A DNA stretch of 44,077 nt from Acidobacteriota bacterium (GTDB taxonomy: Bacteria; Acidobacteriota; Terriglobia; Bryobacterales; Bryobacteraceae), in contig JANXLY010000052.1 of NCBI GenBank assembly GCA_025354885.1, forward strand, positions 1 through 44,077. The letters run 5' to 3'. Positions 1 through 8,890 of the stretch are shown one piece after another (within the stretch, counting starts at the first letter, position 1; each line of letters opens with the position of its first letter). The notes below the pieces were generated by a model. The model saw only the letters and a program-made list of their open reading frames with translations. It was not told the DNA's origin and made no database searches. Both the position numbers and the translations under genes were made by a program.

Positions 1-142
1 CGTGGCAAGAGGTCTTCAAGCAAGCGCATCTTGCCTTGCGCTGCTGACCAAGGGCTCCCCCAGATCTTTGACAACTAGAGAAGAAAAAACTAACAAGAGG
101 AATCTTGAAATGGAGCCCATGTCCGTAAATAAATGAAAACAA

Positions 143-167
143 GCAAAAGTCGATTTTTGCGTTTTTT
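143..167 (+). terminator. possible weak intrinsic terminator
   Basis: GCAAAA (143-148) can pair with TTTTGC (155-160) around a six-base loop, followed by six T residues (162-167). The stem is AT-rich and therefore weak. It would end a transcript entering from the left edge. No gene upstream is confirmed. Confidence 0.25.
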
Positions 168-507
168 GAAGCTTCGCTATCCGTTCGCTTTTCCGGCTAA
201 GGGTGTTTTCTGAAGGGCTGGTGAGAAATCCGGGCTAACCGATCTTTGCAACACTACCAATCGAAGAGCAGCGTTTTAGATTCACGTGAATTTTTAACCG
301 TATTAAACCCTTCATTATCAATACAGTAGCCACACTGTGTTCGTCAAAAATTAGGTTGCCAAGCCGGATAATAGATCGAGGAGCGGGCGAAAGCCCCATC
401 CTCGAGTTCATTGACAATTGAATATTCTCAGTCGCTGCTGACGCCATAATTGTGCCCGCAGCCTATCCGTTGTTTGGAGAGCGCAATCCGAACGGAATCA
501 AAAAAAT

Positions 508-600
508 CAGGATCGAAACCAATTTCAATTCCTGCTTGAAAAGATTGAAGCGGATGGGCTGCATGGAGTAGGTCGAAAAAACAGGAACGAAACCAATTTC
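508..600. repeat. imperfect direct repeat, 19 bp, two copies
   Basis: CAGGATCGAAACCAATTTC at 508-526 recurs as CAGGAACGAAACCAATTTC at 582-600, with one mismatch and a 74-base offset. Both copies are preceded by an A-run (TCAAAAAAAT and TCGAAAAAA). No further copy was noticed in the window. It may be a local duplication or a pair of binding sites. Confidence 0.6.
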
Positions 601-631
601 TGCTGCTGCTCAAGCTGCGAAGGGTTTCGCG

Positions 632-937
632 CTAGTCAACATACCCACGCCACGTGTTGCCCTTCTCGTCACGCAACACAATTCCGTTGCCACCCTCAGA
701 AACTCCCGAAAGCGCATTGCCCTTCGAATCGCGAAAGCGGAATCGGATCATCGTATCGAATGCCTCGGCAGTCCCTTGCCATTCATGACCCTCTTCATCC
801 CGCAGTCGGATGAAGTCGCCATCCCCAAAGCCCTGCAGCACTTGGTTGCCTGCTCCCTGAAAGCGGTAATAACCTGTTTTGGCACCACCACTAGTGCGTC
901 GGCGTCTCATCATCATGTGTGCCGAACTGATCGGCAT
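632..937 (-). CDS. small repeat protein of unknown function
   Basis: The 101-residue product matches no family I know. Its last two thirds are built from three related units of about 20 residues with the pattern hydrophobic-x-hydrophobic-R-D-x-x-G-x-x-W/L-x-G: IRLRDEEGHEWQG, FRFRDSKGNALSG and IVLRDEKGNTWRG. This suggests repeated beta-hairpins. The N-terminus is basic (four consecutive arginines) and has no clear signal peptide. The gene lies 15 bases downstream of murB on the same strand, so co-transcription is likely. No good ribosome-binding site precedes the ATG at 937. A cluster of three ATG codons at 916-908 offers other starts. The internal repetition argues that it is a real gene. Confidence 0.6.
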   Translation of the reverse strand: MPISSAHMMMRRRRTSGGAKTGYYRFQGAGNQVLQGFGDGDFIRLRDEEGHEWQGTAEAFDTMIRFRFRDSKGNALSGVSEGGNGIVLRDEKGNTWRGYVD

Positions 938-952
938 AACAATTGTTTTACT

Positions 953-1939
953 TTAGTGGCTCACGCGATCAGCAAATCCCACATACTGCACTTCCTCTTC
1001 AAGCATCAAGCCAAACTCACTGAAAACAAGTGACTTTAGCCGGTCGATCAGAAGGCAGACTTCAGCCGCCCTACCACTTCCGGTATTGAAAATGAGGTTT
1101 GCGTGATAGCTTGCAACTTCAATCCCGCCCTCGCACATTCCCTTTGATCCAATTTGTTCCAGAAACCAGGCCGAAGGCACTTTGCCGCCGCGAATCAGGG
1201 GGGCAGGCACACGGCCCAACGTCTTCTCTGAAAGCTGGGCAACCAGCAGATTCTTGAAAATACTTCCGGCGCACTTCAGGGTCGGCGGAAACTTCTCGTT
1301 ACGGGTGGCCAGAATTTCGGCAGCCGTGTTGCGCACTTCGCTGGGATTTCCCGATGCAAGCCGCATCCTTGCAGCAAGCAAGATCCAGTCTTTATGCGCT
1401 TTGAATCCACTGCTGCGATACGCAAAGCCACAGTCCGCATTCGCTACTTCCCGAATCGAAACTCCATCAAATACAGTCACCTGCTCGACAAAATCCATGA
1501 TCGTCTGGCCATAAGCACCGGCATTGCCGTAGAGCGCTCCGCCCAGCCAGCCAGGAATTCCAGTCATTCTCTCCATCCCGGTCAGCCCCAAATCCGTGTG
1601 GAAATCGACCACATCCTGCCAGACACTGCCCGCCTCAGCAAGCGTCAGCCCATGGTTTCTAGTGATCGAATTCCCCGTAAAACGCAAAACCACCCCGTCA
1701 AAGCCCTGATCGGCAACGATCAGGTTCGAACCGCCCCCCAGCGTAATCATCGGCATGCTGCTTTCGCGAAGGATCGATACCACTTCGGGAAGCACCCCGC
1801 TCGTCCCCACATCCACCATCCAGCGCGCCGACCCGCCAAGACCAAAACGCGTGTGTTTGCTCAGCGCTTCGTCTTCGCGAACCACAATTTCTGATCGAAA
1901 CTCATCCAATCGTTGCAGTATGTGTGTCTCACCCGTCAT
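953..1939 (-). CDS. murB: UDP-N-acetylenolpyruvoylglucosamine reductase
   Basis: MurB reduces UDP-GlcNAc-enolpyruvate to UDP-MurNAc with NADPH and FAD, the second committed step of cytoplasmic peptidoglycan precursor synthesis. The 328-residue protein has normal family length. It shows the FAD-binding GGGSNL (residues 68-73), the GIPGWLGGALYGNAGAYG region (128-144), YRSSGFK (174-180), CAGSIFKN with the expected proton-donor serine at 226, and a C-terminal EEEVQ carrying the conserved glutamate. It is isolated from other mur genes. Its ATG is only 11 bases from the divergent DUF2461 start, so each promoter must lie inside or very close to the other gene. A small repeat-protein gene follows it on the same strand. 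Confidence 0.95.
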   Translation of the reverse strand: MTGETHILQRLDEFRSEIVVREDEALSKHTRFGLGGSARWMVDVGTSGVLPEVVSILRESSMPMITLGGGSNLIVADQGFDGVVLRFTGNSITRNHGLTLAEAGSVWQDVVDFHTDLGLTGMERMTGIPGWLGGALYGNAGAYGQTIMDFVEQVTVFDGVSIREVANADCGFAYRSSGFKAHKDWILLAARMRLASGNPSEVRNTAAEILATRNEKFPPTLKCAGSIFKNLLVAQLSEKTLGRVPAPLIRGGKVPSAWFLEQIGSKGMCEGGIEVASYHANLIFNTGSGRAAEVCLLIDRLKSLVFSEFGLMLEEEVQYVGFADRVSH

Positions 1940-1950
1940 CCTTAATTAGT

Positions 1951-2676
1951 ATGGCGCGCACCAAAGCATCTTTCCCCGGCTTTCCTAAAGAAGCACTGCA
2001 GTTCTTGCGGAGCATCGAGAAAAATAACAACCGCGCGTGGTTCGGAAAAATGAAGAGTGTCTACGAGAACAGCGTCAAGGCCCCCATGCTCGCGCTAGTC
2101 GAGGCGCTCGATCAGGAACTTCTCGACTACGCTCCCGAATACATCACCGAGCCCAGCAAGGCCGTCTTCCGCATCCATCGCGACGTGCGTTTCGCAAAAA
2201 ACAAAGATCCATACAAAACGAATATCGCAGCCGGCTTCCATCGCCAGAATCTTGGCAAAAACGACACCGCAAGCTTCTACCTCCATCTGGATGCGAAAGG
2301 CATCTTCGTCGGCGCTGGAGTCTACATGCCGATTCCCGAGCACATCCGGATGCTCCGCAATCACATCGCAGCCAATCACATTGAATTCCGCGAAATTCTG
2401 GCAGACAACCAACTCCGCAAGTGGATGGGCGAGCTACACGGCGAATTGATGATTCGGCCTCCCAAGGGATTCATAGCGGGCCATCCGGCACAAGACTTGC
2501 TCATCCGAAAGATGTACTTCATGGCGGCAACGCTTCCAACAGATCTCGCTCTTACCCCTCAGTTGCTCGGCGAAGTCTCTGCCCGATTCCGCGCATCCAC
2601 ACCTTTGGTCGAATTTCTGAATCGCCCCATTCCCGAACCCACCCGCCGCATGAAAGACGATCATTTCGCGGAGTAG
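1951..2676 (+). CDS. DUF2461 (TIGR02453) family protein
   Basis: This 241-residue protein belongs to the DUF2461 family, whose biochemical role is unknown. Typical family blocks are visible: FPGFPKEALQFLRSIEKNNNRAWF at the N-terminus, FRIHRDVRFAKNKDPYKTN in the first third, and FYLHLDAKGIFVGAGVYMP in the middle. An upstream in-frame ATG at 1924 would overlap murB. The ATG at 1951 is preferred because the family begins just before the FPGF block. There is no signal peptide or membrane segment, so it is probably cytoplasmic. It runs divergently from murB and is followed after 75 bases by gatB, which may or may not share its transcript. Confidence 0.85.
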   Translation: MARTKASFPGFPKEALQFLRSIEKNNNRAWFGKMKSVYENSVKAPMLALVEALDQELLDYAPEYITEPSKAVFRIHRDVRFAKNKDPYKTNIAAGFHRQNLGKNDTASFYLHLDAKGIFVGAGVYMPIPEHIRMLRNHIAANHIEFREILADNQLRKWMGELHGELMIRPPKGFIAGHPAQDLLIRKMYFMAATLPTDLALTPQLLGEVSARFRASTPLVEFLNRPIPEPTRRMKDDHFAE

Positions 2677-2751
2677 ATAACGCGGGCATCGCAAACTATC
2701 GATGGCCCACTGATAGCGGCCCAGATTGGCAGCTATGCCAGAATAAAGGCT

Positions 2752-4233
2752 ATGTCCACTGCTGAAGTTGCACTGGCAACGCCCGATCAGGTTGCCAAAT
2801 ACGAGCCTGTCATTGGCCTCGAAGTGCATTGCCAATTGGCCACGAATACGAAGATTTTCTGCGGTTGTCCCACCAGTTTTGGAGAGGATCCGAATTCCAA
2901 TACTTGTCCTGTCTGCCTTGGCCTGCCCGGCGCCCTGCCGGTGCTGAGCCGGCAGGCTGTTGAACTTGGCGTCCAAGGCTCACTCGCGCTCCATTGCGAG
3001 ATCAATCCCATCTCCGTCTTTGCGCGCAAAAACTACTTCTATCCTGACCTTCCCAAGGGCTACCAGATCTCGCAATATGATCAGCCGCTGGCCGAGCACG
3101 GCTGGGTCGATGTGCAGGTCGATGGAGCTACCAAGCGCATTAGGGTCACACGTGTCCACATGGAAGATGATGCCGGCAAGAGCTCTCACGAGGGCTTCAG
3201 GGACTCAGAAAAATTCAGCTACGTCGATCTCAATCGCGCCGGCACTCCACTGATCGAAATCGTGAGCGAGCCTGACATGCGCAGCGCTGAAGAGGCTTAC
3301 GCATACCTCACAGAAGTGAAGCAGGCCATGCAGTTCATCGAAGTCTCCACCTGCGACATGGAGAAAGGTCAATTGCGTTGTGATGCCAACGTCAGCGTGC
3401 GAATCAAGGGAGCGGAAAAGCTCGGGACCAAAGTAGAAATCAAGAACCTCAACAGCTTTCGACACGTCAAGCTTGGCATTGAATACGAGATCCTGCGTCA
3501 GATCGCCTTGCTCGAATCCGGCCAGCGAGTTCGCCAACAAACCCGCCTCTTCAATGTCGACAGTGGCGAAACCACACTGATGCGCGACAAAGAAGAAGCC
3601 GCCGATTACCGCTACTTCCCCGAGCCGGACCTCCTGCCACTCGTAGTCACAGAGGAATGGAAGAGCGAGTTGCAGGCCCGCATGCCTGAGCTTCCGGCCG
3701 ACCGTCGCTCGCGCTTTATCCACGAGTATGGTCTTCGCGAATATGATGCTCAGGTGCTTACGCTCACCCGTCCGATGGCCGACTATTATGAGCGCGCCGC
3801 CAAGGCATCCTCCGACCCCAGAACAACTGCCAATTGGGTAATGGGAGATTTGGCTGGAATGCTGAATGGCGCGGGCAAGAGCATTGAAGAATCTCCGATT
3901 CCCGCCGAACATATCGGTGAACTCGTCGGCCTGATCGCGAGCGGAGAACTCTCCGGCAAGCTGGCCAAGGACATCTTTACCAAGATGTACGCCGAAGGTC
4001 TGTCGGCCAAAACGATCATGGATCGCGACGGTCTCCGTCAAATTTCTGACACCGGAGCAATCGAGAAAATCATCGATGAAGTACTCGCAGCAAATCCGAA
4101 ACAGGTAGAGCAATACAAAGGCGGTAAACCGACCGTCATCGGTTTCCTCGTGGGTCAGGTCATGAAGGCCAGCAAAGGCCAGGCCAACCCTGGTGCCGTG
4201 AACGAAATGATGAAAGCCAAACTCGACTCGTGA
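2752..4233 (+). CDS. gatB: Asp-tRNA(Asn)/Glu-tRNA(Gln) amidotransferase subunit B
   Basis: GatB is the kinase/tRNA-binding subunit of GatCAB, which converts misacylated Glu-tRNA(Gln) or Asp-tRNA(Asn) to the cognate amide form. The 493-residue product has full family length. It starts with EPVIGLEVHCQL, has the CGCPTSFG and CPVCLGLPG cysteine blocks (zinc site), the signature LNRAGTPLIEIVSEPD, LRCDANVSVR, and a C-terminal YqeY-like tail ending in the usual KGQANPGAVNEMMK. gatA and gatC are not in the window. AAAGG precedes the ATG at 2752. The stop overlaps the GTG start of the next gene (GTGA), so translation is coupled. Confidence 0.97.
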   Translation: MSTAEVALATPDQVAKYEPVIGLEVHCQLATNTKIFCGCPTSFGEDPNSNTCPVCLGLPGALPVLSRQAVELGVQGSLALHCEINPISVFARKNYFYPDLPKGYQISQYDQPLAEHGWVDVQVDGATKRIRVTRVHMEDDAGKSSHEGFRDSEKFSYVDLNRAGTPLIEIVSEPDMRSAEEAYAYLTEVKQAMQFIEVSTCDMEKGQLRCDANVSVRIKGAEKLGTKVEIKNLNSFRHVKLGIEYEILRQIALLESGQRVRQQTRLFNVDSGETTLMRDKEEAADYRYFPEPDLLPLVVTEEWKSELQARMPELPADRRSRFIHEYGLREYDAQVLTLTRPMADYYERAAKASSDPRTTANWVMGDLAGMLNGAGKSIEESPIPAEHIGELVGLIASGELSGKLAKDIFTKMYAEGLSAKTIMDRDGLRQISDTGAIEKIIDEVLAANPKQVEQYKGGKPTVIGFLVGQVMKASKGQANPGAVNEMMKAKLDS

Positions 4234-5333
4234 TTCAGTTCCTGATCGCTATCGCGATTGCCACAACCGCATATGGGCAAGCGGAGCTTCTGCCCATGAG
4301 CTTTTCCAATCTTCCTGCTTGCGCTGGGCCCTCAGCCACTCCTCGGCCCAAGCCGGAAGCCGATGGCTCCTTTTTGCTTCTGCGAATCAAAGACCCTGGT
4401 GGTGTTGGTGCAGAAATCTGGTGCGCAAAAGAAGCAGCTGGATTCAACTATCAATATCGGCTCTCAGCCCCGGATGGCCGATCTCGCCGCCTCGACCGCT
4501 GCCAACTCCCCGACGGCATCAGCTCCATTGGTGTCGAGCACGAGGGTCCTGTGGCGGAGACCCTTCTCCCGAACGGCGGCCAGTTCCTGCGAACGGCTGG
4601 TCGACTCGTACGGCTTGTTCACAACAATTGGGACACGCGCGCCGGCCACCACGCCATCTATGATTTCCGCCGTATGCAACTCACTGTTTACTCGACGACA
4701 GCGGTCGAAGATGCAGCCGGACGCAGAGTACGCAGCTTCAAGGATGTGCATAGTTTTCCGCTCGACAAGATCCCGCAGTCGGAACCTGTCGGAGCACTCG
4801 GAAAGACTCCGCCCGAGCGAATCTTTGACCCCAAACGGGTCACTTGCGTCACGGCGCTCTCCGATGAAGGAATGCGCATCCACGAAGAAGAAGTGAATGC
4901 CTTCATTGGCCCGAATCAGGCCGGCAAACTCACTGTCTCCTGGCCCGAATCTTCACCCATCGACAAGATCGAATTCGAAGCTACACGGCGCCATTTGAAG
5001 GTGAAGTTTACGCCCACGGCTCGCAAGACGATCGTCTCCGTTGCCTTTCCGCGTACCATGCTTGGCCTCGGCAACGAACTTTCACATGTCCGCATCGACG
5101 GTCGCTTCGTCGAGAGTGAAGAATCCACAACTGCCACGCATAAATCGATTCGTTTTCATCTCGATGAACCAGCCAGAGAAGCCCTGCTCACCGAATCGGG
5201 CGGCTTCCCCTTCTTCATGGTTACTGGCGTCGCGCTCGCAGGGGCCATCCTGATTGGTGGCGTGTTTGGAATGCTCTTCCGGCGCAAGCTGCCAGCGGTT
5301 CCCGACGACGTTGACTCACGCGATCTGCAATAG
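4230..5333 (+). CDS. membrane-anchored unknown protein
   Basis: I do not recognise this 367-residue protein. The start is GTG at 4230, overlapping the gatB stop. A short N-terminal hydrophobic stretch (MIQFLIAIAIATTAYGQ) looks like a signal peptide with cleavage after AYG. A single transmembrane segment near residues 332-352 (TGVALAGAILIGGVFGMLF) is followed by basic RRK and a short cytoplasmic tail. The bulk would therefore be periplasmic and anchored at the C-terminus. Three cysteines occur in the first 100 residues. It sits between gatB and a lipoprotein gene 11 bases downstream, so envelope localisation fits the context. No catalytic motif is evident. Confidence 0.75.
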   Translation: MIQFLIAIAIATTAYGQAELLPMSFSNLPACAGPSATPRPKPEADGSFLLLRIKDPGGVGAEIWCAKEAAGFNYQYRLSAPDGRSRRLDRCQLPDGISSIGVEHEGPVAETLLPNGGQFLRTAGRLVRLVHNNWDTRAGHHAIYDFRRMQLTVYSTTAVEDAAGRRVRSFKDVHSFPLDKIPQSEPVGALGKTPPERIFDPKRVTCVTALSDEGMRIHEEEVNAFIGPNQAGKLTVSWPESSPIDKIEFEATRRHLKVKFTPTARKTIVSVAFPRTMLGLGNELSHVRIDGRFVESEESTTATHKSIRFHLDEPAREALLTESGGFPFFMVTGVALAGAILIGGVFGMLFRRKLPAVPDDVDSRDLQ

Positions 5334-5344
5334 ACTGAAGCTTC

Positions 5345-5992
5345 ATGACTAGACGTTTTTGCCTCGCAATCCTCGCATTTCCCCTAACTGGGTGCTCTTC
5401 GCTGTATTACAACGCCATGGAGAGAATTGGCAAGGAAAAGCGAGACATTCTCGTACAGAGAATCGTCGATGGCAAAAAGGATCAGGAGGCTGCCAAGAAG
5501 CAACTCAGGACCACGCTGGAAGCCTTCCAGGAACTCACCGCATTTGATGGCGGCAACCTCGAGAAGATCTACAAGAAATTGAATGGCGAATTCACCAGCG
5601 CCGAGGATCGGGCCAAAGATCTCTCAAACCGTATCAAGAGCATTGATCAGGTATCCAAAGACCTCTTCGCAGAATGGGAGAGGGAAATTTCCGAAATGAA
5701 AGATCGAACTCTCAAGGCTCGAAGCCAGGAGATGTTGCGCGATACGAAGTCCCGCAACCAACAGTATCTCAAGCGCATGCTGCAGACAGAGCGAAAAATG
5801 CAGCCGGTTCTCCAGAGCTTCCGCGACCAGGTACTTTTTCTCAAACACAACCTCAATGCCAAAGCGATCGGCTCGCTGAAGACCGTGGCATCCAGGCTAG
5901 ACGGCGAAGTCGGTATCCTGATTACCGATATCGAGGGCTCAATGAAAGAAGCCGACAGCTTCATCACATCGCTTTCCGAAGCCAAGTCCTAA
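5345..5992 (+). CDS. DUF2959 family lipoprotein
   Basis: The 215-residue product begins with a lipoprotein signal (MTRRFCLAILAFPLTGC, lipobox LTGC). It continues with the DUF2959 block SSLYYNAMERIGKEKRDILVQRIVDGKKDQEAAKKQ. The rest is rich in Lys, Glu and Gln with heptad-like spacing and is predicted to be long helices or coiled coil. The family has no assigned biochemical function. It is expected to be attached to the envelope by the lipidated cysteine at residue 17. The start lies 11 bases after the membrane-anchored unknown, and the sulfatase begins 9 bases after its stop, so the three probably share an mRNA. Confidence 0.85.
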   Translation: MTRRFCLAILAFPLTGCSSLYYNAMERIGKEKRDILVQRIVDGKKDQEAAKKQLRTTLEAFQELTAFDGGNLEKIYKKLNGEFTSAEDRAKDLSNRIKSIDQVSKDLFAEWEREISEMKDRTLKARSQEMLRDTKSRNQQYLKRMLQTERKMQPVLQSFRDQVLFLKHNLNAKAIGSLKTVASRLDGEVGILITDIEGSMKEADSFITSLSEAKS

Positions 5993-6001
5993 GCCCCGCC
6001 T

Positions 6002-7336
6002 ATGCTCTGCCGCCGCAATTTTCTAGCTGCCTCTCTAGTCTCCCTGGCAGCGCAACCAGTGCGCAAACCAAACATCGTTGTGATTCTTGCCGACGATCTT
6101 GGTTATGGCAAACTTGGCTTTCAAGGTAATTCCGAATTCCCTACTCCGCACCTCGATTCGATCGCCAGCAATGGAATGCGGTTCACCCAAGGTTATGTTT
6201 CCGCGCCCTTCTGTTGCCCCTCCCGCGCAGGACTCATGACCGGTCGCTATCAAACTCGCTTCGGGCATGAGCTCAACGTTGTTGGAAGGCGCAACCTAGA
6301 CCCGAGCATTGGCCTGCCAATCGAAGAGCGCACCATGGCCAGCCAACTCAAAGACCTCGGCTACGCGACAGGCATTGTAGGCAAATGGCATCTTGGCGGC
6401 ACCGAGTGCTTTCATCCGCTCAATCGCGGCTTCGACGAATTCTTTGGGTTCCTGCACGAAGGCCATTTCTACTACCCGCCTCCCTATCGTGGAGGGCTCA
6501 CACGCCTCCGCTCAAACGAACCGCCATACGACGAAAACAACCCTCTAATGCGGGGACGTGATCCCGTTGAAGAAGGCTCTTACCTCACCGACGCGCTGGG
6601 CCGCGAAGCTTGTTCCTTCATTGATCGAAAACGAGAACAGCCCTTCTTCCTCTATCTTGCTTTCAATGCCATTCACAGCCCCATGCAGGCTTCTGTCGCT
6701 TTGATGAAAGAATTCGAAGGCATCCGCGATGAGCAGCGTCGACTCTTTGCTGCAATGACGCGAGCCATGGACAATGCCACCGGAAAGGTTCTCGCAAAAC
6801 TCCGCGAACACCGCCTCGAAGAAAACACCCTCATCTGTTTTCTCAGCGACAACGGTGGCCCCACCCAGGAACTCACTTCTTCCAATCTGCCCTTGCGCGG
6901 CGGCAAAGGTCAACTCTACGAAGGCGGCATCCGCGTTCCATTCGCCTGCCAGTGGAAAGGCAAGATCGCAGCGGGCAAAGTATCGGAGCAGCCGGTCATT
7001 GCACTCGACCTTCTGCCCACTGCGCTTGCTGCCGCAGGTGCCAAAGCTCCTGCAAATCTTGACGGAGTGAATCTGCTTCCCCACCTGCTCCAACCCGCAA
7101 AAGCGTTGGAGCGCAAATCGCTCTTCTGGCCCTACGGCCAGAACATTGCCTTACGTAGAGACAATTTCAAGCTCGTCCGTCAGCGTCAGGGCAAGATCGA
7201 CTTTCAGCTCTACGATCTGTCGAAAGATGTATCGGAAACGAATGACCTCGCCACCAGCCGCATCAGCCTGCGAGACTCGCTGCTCGAAGAACTTGAAAGC
7301 ACCAATCGCCAGATGATTGCGCCCCTCTGGAGTTGA
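6002..7336 (+). CDS. Tat-exported sulfatase (type I, formylglycine)
   Basis: This 444-residue arylsulfatase-family enzyme hydrolyses sulfate esters, most likely on a polysaccharide or glycan, outside the cytoplasm. A twin-arginine signal is visible (MLCRRNFLAASLVSLAAQ). The metal-binding DDLGYG follows at residues 31-36. The sulfatase signature at 71-81 reads CCPSRAGLMTG, where Cys71 is the residue expected to become formylglycine. GKWHLGG and the late SDNGG block complete the active site. No formylglycine-generating enzyme or radical-SAM maturase is in the window. It ends only one base from the convergent galactarate dehydratase stop. The substrate cannot be told from the sequence. Confidence 0.93.
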   Translation: MLCRRNFLAASLVSLAAQPVRKPNIVVILADDLGYGKLGFQGNSEFPTPHLDSIASNGMRFTQGYVSAPFCCPSRAGLMTGRYQTRFGHELNVVGRRNLDPSIGLPIEERTMASQLKDLGYATGIVGKWHLGGTECFHPLNRGFDEFFGFLHEGHFYYPPPYRGGLTRLRSNEPPYDENNPLMRGRDPVEEGSYLTDALGREACSFIDRKREQPFFLYLAFNAIHSPMQASVALMKEFEGIRDEQRRLFAAMTRAMDNATGKVLAKLREHRLEENTLICFLSDNGGPTQELTSSNLPLRGGKGQLYEGGIRVPFACQWKGKIAAGKVSEQPVIALDLLPTALAAAGAKAPANLDGVNLLPHLLQPAKALERKSLFWPYGQNIALRRDNFKLVRQRQGKIDFQLYDLSKDVSETNDLATSRISLRDSLLEELESTNRQMIAPLWS

Positions 7337-7337
7337 A

Positions 7338-8873
7338 CTAAGTCACAGGCCCTGGGTTAAAGGGGGCAAGAGCATTGTGCAAACCCCAATGGTCGGCCCA
7401 AGTCTTCTTTCGCCCGCTCGCCACGTCGAGCATCAGATGAAACAGGTCCCAGCCAACACTCTCAATCGTCGCCTCGCCACTGGCGATCCGTCCAGCATCA
7501 AGATCGATCAAGTCCGGCCAGCGTTCGGCAAGTGCAGTCCGCGATGAAACCTTGATCACTGGCGCAAGTGCCAGACCATATGGCGTCCCTTCGCCGGTCG
7601 TGAAGACATGCAAATTCATCGAGGCCAGCTGCTGTGTCCCGCAAATAAAATCACTCGCCGGAGTAGCCGCAAACACTAGACCCTTCGAGCGAACCCGCTG
7701 CCCCTGGGCTGCCACGGCGCTGATAGCGCTGCTGCCAGACTTCGCGATACTACCCAAACTCTTCTCGACAATATTCACAAGCCCGCCGCGCTTATTTCCA
7801 GGCGTTGTATTTGCACTCCGGTCTGCCCCGCCACGCGCTAGATATTCGTCGTACCAGCGCATCTCCCGAATGAGTTCACGCGCGATATCAGGCGTTGCGC
7901 AGCGCGGCGTGAGCAGGTGCACGGCATCGCGCACCTCAGTCACCTCACTGAACAGCACAGTCGCACCGGCACGTACCAGCAGATCGGCAGCAAATCCGAC
8001 GGCCGGGTTGCAGGTAACTCCGGAAAAGGCATCACTGCCTCCACACTGCAACCCAACGATCAATTCCGATGCCGGCAAAGACTGACGTGCCCGTCGATTC
8101 AACAATTCGAGCTTTCTTCCAGCCGCCACAAGAATCGCGGCAACAATCTCACCAAAGCCTCGCAAATTTTCATCCTGCAGCCGGATCAGATCGGGCTCAA
8201 ATTGATAGACCGGCAGGGCTGGATCATTCGGCAATAATCGCCCCGGCTGCATTTTTTCACAACCTAAACTCACAATCAGCGGCGATCCGGCAATGTTCGC
8301 GTGGCGGCTGATGTGGCCTAGAGTCGCAATCGGCACCGCCGCGCCTGGTGCATCAATCGCCACACCGCACCCATAGTTGTGAGTAATTGCAACCACGTCA
8401 TCCACATTGGGATAGCGTGGCAAGAGCTCGGCCTTGATCCTCCTTACTGCATAGTCCACCGTGGGCGCGACGCACTGAACAGTGGTCGTAATGCCGAGGA
8501 TGTTCTTCGTACCCGCGCTTCCGTCCGGATTGCGAAATCCTTCGAAGCTATAGCCTTCAAGCACGGGCATCGACACCGGTATTGCAGTAGCAAGGGAGAG
8601 CGTCTCGAGTGATGGCGCCTCTGGCATTGCCACAAATTCTTCTCTCACCCACGCGCCCGCGGGCAGCGCCCTCCTGGCATGCCCGATCACTTCGCCGTAG
8701 CGCAAGATTGGCTCGCCTGCAGCAAGGTCGCGCAAGGTTACCTTGTGCGCCTGTGGCGTCGCCTCCACGAGCACCAAGCCGTTCGAAAACTCTGCGCCTG
8801 CGGGCAAGCCGCCGGCATTGACAATAATTGCGACGTTGTCGCGTTCGTGAACTTTTACAAAAAGAGGGCCCAA
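7338..8873 (-). CDS. garD: galactarate dehydratase
   Basis: GarD dehydrates galactarate (mucate) to 5-keto-4-deoxy-D-glucarate in hexarate catabolism. The 511-residue sequence resembles E. coli GarD along its whole length. Examples are [13 protein letters not shown] at the start, [52 protein letters not shown]-like [15 protein letters not shown], and the ending [16 protein letters not shown]. The N-terminal SAF-like domain and C-terminal UxaA-type domain are both present. The only usable start is TTG at 8873, since a stop lies four codons upstream. It is alone: no garL, garR, garK or transporter is nearby. It starts 17 bases from the divergent oxidoreductase gene. Confidence 0.93.
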   Translation of the reverse strand: MGPLFVKVHERDNVAIIVNAGGLPAGAEFSNGLVLVEATPQAHKVTLRDLAAGEPILRYGEVIGHARRALPAGAWVREEFVAMPEAPSLETLSLATAIPVSMPVLEGYSFEGFRNPDGSAGTKNILGITTTVQCVAPTVDYAVRRIKAELLPRYPNVDDVVAITHNYGCGVAIDAPGAAVPIATLGHISRHANIAGSPLIVSLGCEKMQPGRLLPNDPALPVYQFEPDLIRLQDENLRGFGEIVAAILVAAGRKLELLNRRARQSLPASELIVGLQCGGSDAFSGVTCNPAVGFAADLLVRAGATVLFSEVTEVRDAVHLLTPRCATPDIARELIREMRWYDEYLARGGADRSANTTPGNKRGGLVNIVEKSLGSIAKSGSSAISAVAAQGQRVRSKGLVFAATPASDFICGTQQLASMNLHVFTTGEGTPYGLALAPVIKVSSRTALAERWPDLIDLDAGRIASGEATIESVGWDLFHLMLDVASGRKKTWADHWGLHNALAPFNPGPVT

Positions 8874-8890
8874 TTCGCTAGTCTAGTCCC

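Larger units (their letters stand above)
1..631. other. gene-poor, AT-richer left end
   Basis: No reading frame in this stretch has recognisable family features. The base composition is visibly lower in G+C than the rest of the window. An open frame running in from the left edge (plus strand, bases 2-136) could be the tail of a gene, but its 44 codons look like nothing I recognise. Minus-strand frames at 235-447 and 428-613 are short and probably chance. The stretch holds one weak terminator-like hairpin and one imperfect direct repeat, listed separately. It may be decayed coding sequence or plain intergenic DNA. Confidence 0.5.

Noticed and set aside
2-136. possible tail of a plus-strand gene entering from the left
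   Set aside because: The 44 codons match nothing recognisable, and the other frame is also open for 25 codons, so it cannot be supported.
235-613. two short minus-strand frames (70 and 61 codons) in the left end
   Set aside because: There is no ribosome-binding site, no motif and no neighbour support. One simply translates the direct repeat.
2720-2745. sigma-54 site before gatB (TTGGCA...TGCC)
   Set aside because: The distance between the GG and GC elements is about three bases too short for a -24/-12 promoter.
3205-4113. 302-codon minus-strand open frame inside gatB
   Set aside because: It lies opposite a certain gene, and its translation shows no family features. It is a frame shadow.
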